Assembly: GCA_900769975.1 (NCBI GenBank) | Contig: CAAGIR010000144.1 | Location: 1-26,550, forward strand | Reading direction: 5' to 3' | Length of the DNA: 26,550 nucleotides | Source: Spirochaetia bacterium | Lineage (GTDB): Bacteria; Spirochaetota; Spirochaetia; Treponematales; Treponemataceae | Shown: in pieces, positions 16,055 through 22,392 of the stretch | Layout of the letters: every line of letters starts with the position of its first letter | Numbering within the stretch: the stretch's first letter is position 1 | Position numbers and translations under genes: made by a program | The notes under the pieces: model-generated | Database searches by the model: none | What the model saw: only the letters and a program-made list of their open reading frames with translations | Told to the model about the DNA's origin: nothing

Positions 16055-16708
16055 ATGTATAAACTGATAATCAGCATTGTACCTCACAATTGTGGTGAAT
16101 TAATTACAAGTGCTGCCATACAGGCAGGTGCTACTGGCGGCACAATTTTAATGGGACGCGGAACTGCACAAAACAGCATTTTACAGTTACTGGGTTTGGG
16201 AGAATCGTCAAAAGACATTACTTTTATTTTAACCGAAACTGAAAAAACAGACTGCATCCTTAAAAACATTCAAGAAACTACAAATACCAGGAAAACACAT
16301 TTTGGGGTGCTTTTTACAGTAAGCGTAAATATGTTTATAAAAAGCGGAATGAATAATATTATGAATAAAGGAGATAATAATATGGCTGAACTTGCAAATG
16401 CTCAATATGAAATGATAAACGTAATTGTAAACAAAGGCTACGCAGAAGATGCAATGGAAGCCGCACGAAAAGCTGGTGCAGGAGGCGGTACAATAATTAA
16501 TGCTCGTGGCACTGCAAAACCTGGCGATGCTTCTTTTTTTGGAATTGATATTGTTCCTGAAAAAGAAATGCTTTTTATTATTACTCCAGTTGATAAAAAA
16601 GAAACAATCGTAAATGCCATTTCTTCTCTGGAATGTTTCCAAAAAACAGGTAGCGGAATTATTTTCTGTAATCAGGCAGAAAATTTTACATTTTTAGGAA
16701 AGCAATAA
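16055..16708 (+). CDS. Tandem PII-like regulatory protein (two domains)
   Basis: Protein of 217 residues made of two PII-superfamily domains (about 1-97 and 115-217). Each has a YKLIISIV- or YEMINVIV-like first strand and the loop GATGGTILMGRGTA (25-38) or GAGGGTIINARGTA (141-154). The T-loop that follows is short and lacks the Tyr that is uridylylated in GlnB/GlnK, so this is a PII-like protein, not a classic nitrogen PII. PII proteins are trimers binding nucleotides at domain interfaces and often gate membrane transporters; here the partner should be the DUF1538 protein encoded 72 bp upstream. AGGAGG precedes the first ATG. Residues 98-109 look like a translated spacer, and a second start with its own binding site lies at residue 110. 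Confidence 0.85.
   Translation: MYKLIISIVPHNCGELITSAAIQAGATGGTILMGRGTAQNSILQLLGLGESSKDITFILTETEKTDCILKNIQETTNTRKTHFGVLFTVSVNMFIKSGMNNIMNKGDNNMAELANAQYEMINVIVNKGYAEDAMEAARKAGAGGGTIINARGTAKPGDASFFGIDIVPEKEMLFIITPVDKKETIVNAISSLECFQKTGSGIIFCNQAENFTFLGKQ
16367..16384 (+). promoter_or_regulatory. Internal ribosome binding site and start for the second PII-like domain
   Basis: AAAGGAG (16367-16373) lies eight bases before an in-frame ATG (16382-16384). Initiation here would give a 108-residue single-domain PII-like protein in addition to the 217-residue product. The spacing is as good as that of most gene starts in the window. Confidence 0.6.
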
Positions 16709-16752
16709 TTTTTCATAGCGTAGAGTTCAGATTTTTTTGAATTTATATAAAA

Positions 16753-16786
16753 AACACTTGAACAATTATTCAAATGTTTGTATATT
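16753..16786 (+). promoter_or_regulatory. CadC/SmtB-type operator overlapping the cadC promoter
   Basis: AACACTTGAA (16753-16762) and TTCAAATGTT (16769-16778) form an inverted repeat matching at 9 of 10 positions around CAATTA. The core TGAACA-AT-TATTCA is the 12-2-12 type site bound by SmtB/ArsR-family metal sensors. TTGAAC (16758-16763), 17 bp, TATATT (16781-16786) make a sigma-70 promoter whose -35 box and spacer lie inside the operator, so apo-repressor binding would block RNA polymerase. Confidence 0.8.
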
Positions 16787-16839
16787 TTACTTGTCACAAG
16801 CGTTATGGTGATTTGTCTTTTTAGAGATATGGAGTTTGA

Positions 16840-17202
16840 ATGAAAAAAACGGAAAACTTTATTGCATGTTGCGAAATTCATAAGGAAGTTGTCAGCAAAA
16901 TTGAAGATTCTTTTCCAGAAGATAATGTAATGTGCTGTCTTTCTGATTTTTTCAAGCTTTTGGGTGACAATACCAGAATAAAAATTCTTTATTCTCTTTT
17001 AAACAACGAACTTTGTGTCTGTGACATTGCTTTTGCACTTAAAATGACGATTTCTGCAATTTCACACCAGCTGAAACTTTTGCGCGAAGCTAATCTAGTA
17101 AAAACTCGGCGTGAAGGTAAGTCAATTTTTTATTCACTTGCTGACGAGCATGTAATTAAAATTATTGAATTTGGTATGGATCATATTGGTGAAAATCTGT
17201 GA
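16840..17202 (+). CDS. cadC: CadC-type ArsR/SmtB metal-responsive repressor
   Basis: Winged-helix repressor of 120 residues that should release DNA when zinc, cadmium or lead binds. Both metal sites of CadC are recognisable: Cys10/Cys11 near the N-terminus with Cys59 and Cys61 in ELCVCDIA (the Cys-rich alpha3N site), and Asp102, His104, His115 and Glu118 in the last helix (the alpha5 site). Each of the latter is shifted by one from Staphylococcus CadC Asp101, His103, His114 and Glu117. The recognition helix is SAISHQLKLLREANLV. The operator over its own promoter implies autoregulation. The efflux ATPase gene follows 190 bp downstream, after a repeat insertion. Confidence 0.92.
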   Translation: MKKTENFIACCEIHKEVVSKIEDSFPEDNVMCCLSDFFKLLGDNTRIKILYSLLNNELCVCDIAFALKMTISAISHQLKLLREANLVKTRREGKSIFYSLADEHVIKIIEFGMDHIGENL

Positions 17203-17375
17203 GCGCTGGGAGGGACACCGAAGGTGGCCACCGCAGTGAACCATAACTAAGTAAATTGCCATTTCTTTATTTTTTTGCAAAAGAGAAAAGGCTTGTGCGT
17301 GAACGAGGAGGCTGGAGCGACAGCGGAACCCCGTACATAGCGACCCGAAGCGTAGCGAAGGGGCACAGCCTGAAA
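17203..17375 (+). repeat. GC-rich dispersed repeat B2 between cadC and cadA
   Basis: It begins at the cadC stop codon. It holds GGTGGCCACC and GGCCACCGCA (17226-17235), then about 65 bp of AT-rich DNA, then the 24-bp block (17305-17328) shared with B1, then a CCCGAAGCGTAGCGAAGGGG segment that can fold. Compared with B1, the AT-rich part interrupts or replaces the middle of the element. No gene is visible here. Confidence 0.65.
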
Positions 17376-17391
17376 AAAAAGAGGTAATTTT

Positions 17392-19419
17392 ATGAATTCA
17401 AAAGAATGCTGCTGTAATAAACAAAAATCTTGTACAGGACACGACCACGACCACCACAGCTATGAGCACCACGAACATGAAGAACAAGGCGAACTTTCTT
17501 TTAAAGCGCTGATTTTTGCTGGTTGTCTTTACTTTTTGGGAATTGTTGTGGAACACTTGCCGCTGGAAAACTGGATTGGGTTTTCTCAAACCATTCACGA
17601 GGCGGTTGTTCTTGTTTTTTACTTTTTGGCTTATATTATTACTGGAAAAAACGTAATTCTGGGTGCTGTGAAAAATATTTTGAGCGGCGACTTTATGGAC
17701 GAAGCATTTTTGATGACTATTTCGTCGATTGGTGCGATTATTCTGGGAAAAGTTGAAGAAGCGACGGCGATTATGGTGCTTTATCAGGTGGGTGAAAAAT
17801 TTGAAGATTACGCTGTTGACAAAAGCCGTAATTCTATAGAAGAAATTGCTAAATTGCGTCCTGACCATGCAACTATAAAAATGGAAAACGGTACAAAGGA
17901 AGTGTCGCCCGATGATGTTTATACTGATTCCATTATTATTGTAAAACCTGGCGAGCGTATACCTATAGATGGTATTATTACTGATGGTGAAAGTTTTATT
18001 GATACTTCGGCTCTGACTGGTGAAAGCGTTCCTCGAAAGGTTTCTGTGGGGCAGGAAGTTTTGTCTGGTTCTATCAATATTCAAGGGGTTCTGGAAATTC
18101 GCACGACAAAACAGGCTGGTGAATCTGCACTTGCAAGAATTCTGGAGCTGGTGGAAAATGCTGCTGAAAACAAAACTAAATCTGAACAGTTTGTGGCAAG
18201 GTTTGCAAAGGTGTACACTCCGATTGTTGTTTACGCTGCAATTGCGGTGGCTGTAATTCCATCTATTATAAATGGTTTTGCTCACGGCGACTGGTCTTAT
18301 GCTTCTAACTGGAGTACTTGGATTTATCGTGCTTTAATGTTCCTCGTTGTAAGCTGTCCATGTGCTCTTGTGATTTCTATTCCGCTTTCTTTTTGCGGCG
18401 GTATTACTGCTTGTGCCAGAAAAGGTATTCTTATAAAAGGAAGTACTTATCTGGAAGCTCTGGCAAAAACGAAAACTGCTGTCTTTGATAAAACTGGTAC
18501 TCTTACAAAGGGTAATTTTGTTGTAACTCACATTCATGCTACTAATTCTGAAATTACTGAAGACGAATTACTGGCACTTGCAACTCATACGGAAATGTTT
18601 TCTACCCACCCTATTTCTGCTTCGTTGAAGGCGGCGCATCATGATAAATGTTGTGAAAATGTTAAACTGGAAAATGTTCAGGAAATTACGAGCAAAGGTA
18701 TTAAGGCGACTGTAAATAATAAGGAAGTTTTGGCTGGTAATACCAGATTGATGAAAGATTTTAATATTGATTACAAAGAATGCGCGGAACATCAGGACGG
18801 AACTGTAATTCATGTTGCATGCAATGGTATTTATTCTGGTCACATTGTCATTAGTGATGAAATAAAGGATGATTCTGCAAGCACAATTGAAGATCTTAAA
18901 AAAGTAGGTGTCGAAAATATCGTTATGCTCACTGGCGATAATGAAAAAGCGGCTCATACTGTTGCTTATAAACTAGGGCTTCACAAAGCTTATGGACAGC
19001 TGTTAAGTGCAGATAAACTTGCAAAAGTGGAAGAACTTCTCGGCGATTTGTCTAAATCTGGAAAAAAACGTGGAACTCTCATTTTTACGGGTGACGGAAT
19101 TAATGATGCGCCTGTTCTTGCTCGTGCTGATGCTGGTGTTGCAATGGGCGGCATGGGGTCTGATGCGGCAATTGAAGCGGCTGATGTAATTATTATGGAA
19201 GACAAACCTTCAAAACTTGTGGATGCCATAAAAATCAGTAAAAAAACACTTGTGATTGTTTATGAAAACCTTGTCGGTTCACTGGGAATTAAAGGTGCCA
19301 TTTTGATTTGTTCTGCATTGGGCATTACAAATATGTGGCTTGCCGTTTTTGGCGATGTGGGTGTTACAATTCTTGCAGTTTTGAATTCTATCAGGCTTTT
19401 AAGAAAAGGCAAAAAATGA
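17392..19419 (+). CDS. cadA: Zn/Cd/Pb-exporting P1B-type ATPase
   Basis: P1B-2 heavy-metal ATPase of 675 residues in the inner membrane, exporting Zn2+, Cd2+ or Pb2+ with ATP. Motifs: CPC in the transport helix (322-324), the TGES actuator motif, phosphorylated Asp366 in DKTGT, His406-Pro407, and GDGINDAP (Asp568). The last two helices keep a Lys (SLGIKGA) and an Asp (VFGDVGVT), the P1B-2 signature. The usual N-terminal HMA domain with CxxC is absent; instead residues 1-33 are Cys- and His-rich (CCC at 6-8, HDHDHH from 17, then further His pairs), a probable loose metal-binding tail. AGAGG precedes the ATG. Expression is presumably controlled by CadC, and trmJ follows after 12 bp. Confidence 0.94.
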   Translation: MNSKECCCNKQKSCTGHDHDHHSYEHHEHEEQGELSFKALIFAGCLYFLGIVVEHLPLENWIGFSQTIHEAVVLVFYFLAYIITGKNVILGAVKNILSGDFMDEAFLMTISSIGAIILGKVEEATAIMVLYQVGEKFEDYAVDKSRNSIEEIAKLRPDHATIKMENGTKEVSPDDVYTDSIIIVKPGERIPIDGIITDGESFIDTSALTGESVPRKVSVGQEVLSGSINIQGVLEIRTTKQAGESALARILELVENAAENKTKSEQFVARFAKVYTPIVVYAAIAVAVIPSIINGFAHGDWSYASNWSTWIYRALMFLVVSCPCALVISIPLSFCGGITACARKGILIKGSTYLEALAKTKTAVFDKTGTLTKGNFVVTHIHATNSEITEDELLALATHTEMFSTHPISASLKAAHHDKCCENVKLENVQEITSKGIKATVNNKEVLAGNTRLMKDFNIDYKECAEHQDGTVIHVACNGIYSGHIVISDEIKDDSASTIEDLKKVGVENIVMLTGDNEKAAHTVAYKLGLHKAYGQLLSADKLAKVEELLGDLSKSGKKRGTLIFTGDGINDAPVLARADAGVAMGGMGSDAAIEAADVIIMEDKPSKLVDAIKISKKTLVIVYENLVGSLGIKGAILICSALGITNMWLAVFGDVGVTILAVLNSIRLLRKGKK

Positions 19420-19431
19420 TAAAATAACGTT

Positions 19432-20169
19432 ATGAATCTTTCAAATATTGTAATTGTGCTGGATCATCCTGATGAATCACGTAATATTGGGGCTGCTTGT
19501 CGTGCCATGGCTAATAATAATATTTCAGAATTACGTATTGTCGGCAAAAAAGATGACTATGATATTGAACACATTTATGTTCTTGCAATTCATGCTGCCA
19601 GTATTTTTGATAATGCTAGATTTTTCAATTCTATAAAAGAAGCAACGTCTGATTGTTCCATTTGTGCAGGTACAACCAGACGACGTGGAAAAAAGAGGGG
19701 AAAATTGCTTTTGCCAGAAGAATTTGCCGATTTTGCTGATAAAACGACTGACAATAATGCAAAAGCCGCCATAGTTTTTGGCAATGAGCGCACTGGCTTA
19801 ACCGACTCACAGCTTGATGAATGTAATCTTGGCGTAACGATTCCTTCTTCTGATGATTTTGGTTCGCTTAATCTGAGTCACGCCGTTCAAATTATGAGCT
19901 ATCACCTTTTCAGGAAAAATCTGGCTCAAAACAATAATGTTTCGGCAGGTTATTTGCCGCTTTCGCTTGAAAGGATTGACAAAACTGTTCAGAATATTAC
20001 TGATGATTTACAAAAAATCGGCTTTTTTAAAATGCCTGGTCGCCAGGATATGGAAAATTTCTGGCGAAGTATTTTATCGAGGGCAAGTCTTTCAGAAAGT
20101 GAAGCAAAATACCTCGAAAAAACTTTTTCGAAAATTGCTGGTTTATCCCAAAAAAATCTGTTAAAATAA
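19432..20169 (+). CDS. trmJ: tRNA (cytidine/uridine-32-2'-O)-methyltransferase
   Basis: SPOUT-class methyltransferase of 245 residues that methylates the ribose at position 32 in the anticodon loop, using S-adenosylmethionine. The three SpoU motifs are clear: SRNIGAACRAM (near 16-26), IVFGNERTGLT, and IPSSDDFGSLNLSHAVQI forming the trefoil knot. The C-terminal 60 residues are the helical extension usual in TrmJ. No good Shine-Dalgarno site lies before the ATG, which is 12 bp after the cadA stop, so translation may depend on coupling. It is followed by the HAD gene after 4 bp. Confidence 0.9.
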   Translation: MNLSNIVIVLDHPDESRNIGAACRAMANNNISELRIVGKKDDYDIEHIYVLAIHAASIFDNARFFNSIKEATSDCSICAGTTRRRGKKRGKLLLPEEFADFADKTTDNNAKAAIVFGNERTGLTDSQLDECNLGVTIPSSDDFGSLNLSHAVQIMSYHLFRKNLAQNNNVSAGYLPLSLERIDKTVQNITDDLQKIGFFKMPGRQDMENFWRSILSRASLSESEAKYLEKTFSKIAGLSQKNLLK

Positions 20170-20173
20170 GTTT

Positions 20174-20875
20174 ATGAAAATTTCACATCTTCTTTTTGAT
20201 TTGGACAACACTTTATACCCTTCTAGTTCTCAAATGGATGCAGGAATTTCACGACGAATGCTTGAATATGTTCAGGATTTTTTTCATTGTGATTACGAAA
20301 TTGCTGTCGCCCTTAAAAAGAAAAATATAATTCACTTTTCGACTACCCTTGAATGGCTGCGTTCAGAAGGATTAACAGACACCGAAGCTTTTTTTGCGCA
20401 TGTACATCCAGATAACGAAGCAGATGAATTGCAAAAACAGCCGCATTTACGTGAGTTTTTGTTATCGCTGGATTTTCCCAAAACTATTTTAACGAACGCA
20501 CCGCGCGAACACGCCGAACGAGTTCTTCAAAAACTGAACATTGCTGATATTTTTGATTCCATTACCGATATTCGTGATGCAAAACTGAACGGCAAACCTT
20601 ATCCGCAAGCTTATCTGGCTGCCTTGGAAAAAGCAGGCACTCCCATAGAAGAAACTTTATTTTTCGATGATATGCAGAAATATACAGACGGCTGGCAGGC
20701 AATGGGCGGTAATGCAATTCTTGTTGGCGAAAAAAACGGTCGTCCTCTTGCTGATGATGCACAATCTCTTTTGCAGGCTAAGAGTTTTAATAAAGGAAAA
20801 CAGGGACAGACCTTCAAGTTACATTCCATTTATGATTTTCCCGAATTTCTCAATTCCACTTTACTGAATAAATAG
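20174..20875 (+). CDS. HAD-superfamily pyrimidine 5'-nucleotidase-like phosphatase
   Basis: Soluble phosphatase of 233 residues, subfamily I HAD. All four motifs are present: DLDNTLYP (Asp9, Asp11), TILTNAP (Thr107), Lys141 in LNGKPYPQAY, and FFDDMQKY (Asp165, Asp166). The cap region and the YPSSSQMDAGI stretch resemble the SDT1-like pyrimidine 5'-nucleotidase group, though the exact substrate is uncertain. The repeat box GGGACAGACC (20803-20812) lies in frame near the 3' end and encodes part of the QGQT segment at residues 210-213; an insertion after the catalytic core is likely. There is no clear ribosome binding site; the start is 4 bp after the trmJ stop codon. Confidence 0.82.
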   Translation: MKISHLLFDLDNTLYPSSSQMDAGISRRMLEYVQDFFHCDYEIAVALKKKNIIHFSTTLEWLRSEGLTDTEAFFAHVHPDNEADELQKQPHLREFLLSLDFPKTILTNAPREHAERVLQKLNIADIFDSITDIRDAKLNGKPYPQAYLAALEKAGTPIEETLFFDDMQKYTDGWQAMGGNAILVGEKNGRPLADDAQSLLQAKSFNKGKQGQTFKLHSIYDFPEFLNSTLLNK

Positions 20876-20883
20876 AGGATAAA

Positions 20884-21810
20884 ATGAAAAAATTTCTTTG
20901 CATTTGTTTGAGTTCCACAATTCAGCGTACAATTCATTTTGAAAACCTTATGCTTGAAAAAGTAAATCGTTCAAAATATTACCGTCAGGATGCTTCTGGA
21001 AAGGCAGTTAATTCTGCAAGAGTTCTGAATCAGCTTGAAAACGGCTGTGCAATTACTGTCTGTCCCCTTGGCGAAAAAAATGCGTCACTTTTTACGGAAC
21101 TTGCACAAAAAGACAACATTGCCCTTCATTCTTATTTAATTCCAGGTTTTACTCGTGAATGCTGGACTCTGTTGGATAATTCTGCTCACACAACGACTGA
21201 ACTTGTTGTCGGTGAAAATACAAACTATAAGGAAGAAAATTTTGCAAATCATAATGAGCAATTTCTGGCCTTAATAAAAAATAACATTTCACAAGTTGAT
21301 GCCGTTCTTCTGGCAGGTAGCCGTCCTGATATCTGGGACAAAAACCTTTACCCGGACATAGCGTTAATTGCAAAGCAGAACAACAAGGTTTTTCTTGCTG
21401 ATTTTATCGGTGCTGATTTAAAAAATACAATTAAACAAGCGACACCCGACATAATCAAAATTAATGATGAAGAATTTCTTCAAACTTTTTCAAATTCCTC
21501 TGCGTTTTCAGAAAACAAAATTACAGAACAGGAATTAAAAGAACTGATTTGCCAAAAAAGTGCAGAATTGCAAAATATTATCGTAGTTACACGAGGAACA
21601 AAGTCTACTTTTGCAGCACAGAATGGTGATTTTTACGAATGTCTTGTAGAAAAAGTTCTGCCTGTAAACACTACCGCTTGCGGAGACAGTTTTAATGCAG
21701 GATTTTTATACGACTATATTAATAATTGTGATTTTGAAAAGGCACTAAAAAAAGGAACCTGGTGCGCCGCCCGAAATGCCGAACACGACTGCCCGGGAAC
21801 AATTTTGTAA
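20884..21810 (+). CDS. PfkB-family sugar kinase (1-phosphofructokinase-like)
   Basis: Ribokinase-fold kinase of 308 residues. The N-terminal substrate motif reads DASGKAVNSARVL (near residue 37-49), a variant of the GGKGxN motif of 1-phosphofructokinase and tagatose-6-phosphate kinase. The C-terminal motif TTACGDSFNAGFLYDY holds the catalytic base Asp268; the usual GAGD is ACGD here. Phosphorylation of a hexose phosphate is likely, but the substrate is not fixed by sequence. AGAGGATAAA precedes the ATG. It is the last gene of the plus-strand series and ends in a strong terminator. Confidence 0.82.
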   Translation: MKKFLCICLSSTIQRTIHFENLMLEKVNRSKYYRQDASGKAVNSARVLNQLENGCAITVCPLGEKNASLFTELAQKDNIALHSYLIPGFTRECWTLLDNSAHTTTELVVGENTNYKEENFANHNEQFLALIKNNISQVDAVLLAGSRPDIWDKNLYPDIALIAKQNNKVFLADFIGADLKNTIKQATPDIIKINDEEFLQTFSNSSAFSENKITEQELKELICQKSAELQNIIVVTRGTKSTFAAQNGDFYECLVEKVLPVNTTACGDSFNAGFLYDYINNCDFEKALKKGTWCAARNAEHDCPGTIL

Positions 21811-21826
21811 TTTACTCATTTAAAAT

Positions 21827-21864
21827 AAAAAAAGGGTTGTCCCGATTTTGGACACCCTTTTTTT
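21827..21864. terminator. Two-way terminator between the PfkB gene and the CAT tRNA
   Basis: A stem (21827-21842 with 21850-21864, one bulged base) has seven A on one side and seven T on the other, so it works as an intrinsic terminator in both directions. On the minus strand it begins exactly at the tRNA 3' end, leaving essentially no trailer. Confidence 0.85.
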
Positions 21865-21936
21865 GGGCCATCTAAGATTTGAACTTAGGACCAAAGGATT
21901 ATGAGTCCTCTGCTCTAACCGCTGAGCTAATGGCCC
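21864..21936 (-). tRNA. tRNA with anticodon CAT, probably tRNA-Ile2 (lysidine type)
   Basis: 73 bases. The acceptor stem GGGCCAT pairs perfectly with ATGGCCC. The anticodon stem GGACT.../...ATCC carries anticodon CAT, with AGCTCAG in the D arm and GTTCAAATC in the T arm. CCA is not encoded. C4 and C5 in the acceptor stem, the short AGCGGTTA D-loop and the GACTCATAATC anticodon arm resemble E. coli tRNA-Ile2 (whose C34 is modified by TilS to read AUA) more than elongator tRNA-Met, which has U4 and A5. Elongator Met remains possible; the initiator type is excluded by the paired first base pair. Confidence 0.9.
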
Positions 21937-21950
21937 GACAAGTAAATAAA

Positions 21951-21979
21951 ACTATATCAGAAATGCTTTTTTTGGTCAA
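21951..21979 (-). promoter_or_regulatory. Promoter of the CAT tRNA
   Basis: On the minus strand TTGACC (21979-21974), 17 bp, TATAGT (21956-21951), 14 bp before the tRNA 5' end. Confidence 0.82.
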
Positions 21980-22000
21980 TACATCAATAAACAATACAAA

Positions 22001-22223
22001 ACAATTTGCAAAGAGGGACAGACCTCCTTTATTTTTCAAAACAATTTGCAAAGAGGGACAGACCTCCTTTATTTTTCAAAATAATTTGTAAAGAGGGACA
22101 GCCCCTCTTTTTTTCTAAGTAAACAAGGTATGTCCCTCTTTGGTGTCCCTCTTTGGTGTCCCTCTGTAATGCGTGCTCTTTGGTGGCATCAAGGTCTGTC
22201 CCCCATTTGTTAAGGTCTGTCCC
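22001..22223. repeat. 40-bp tandem repeat with GGGACAGACC boxes, then opposing boxes
   Basis: Two nearly identical 40-bp units start at 22001 and 22041, with a degenerate third at 22081. Exact boxes lie at 22015-22024 and 22055-22064. Then come two tandem TTTGGTGTCCCTC units (22139-22164), and boxes in the opposite orientation at 22193-22202 and 22214-22223. With R3 these fill the 456-bp space between the tRNA and glmS, in which I see no gene. Confidence 0.85.
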
Positions 22224-22231
22224 CATTTGTT

Positions 22232-22352
22232 TCGCCTGCTTTGGTGCATTTTGTGCAGGGTTTGAGGTGAAACGGCGCACCGAGGCTTGAACAGGCGGGC
22301 TTTAGCCCGAGTCCGAAGGACCGAGCCGACAGGCGAGCTGTGAAAGGCGACT
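22232..22352 (+). repeat. Hairpin element R3
   Basis: This copy is inverted relative to R1, R2 and R4. It holds CGGGCT-TT-AGCCCG (22296-22309) and GTCC-GAA-GGAC (22311-22321), flanked by GTGCAGGGTTTGAGG...ACGGCGCACCGAGGC on one side and GAGCTGTGAAAGGCGACT on the other. The stems again differ from the other copies but pair perfectly. Confidence 0.8.
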
Positions 22353-22392
22353 GACAACGTTATGCTTGCTATGTACTGTTTTGACTTTACAT

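Noticed and set aside
17398..18285. 295-codon minus-strand frame opposite cadA
   Set aside because: It is an antisense shadow of the ATPase gene, rich in Asn, Phe and His from reversed codons, with no domain features.
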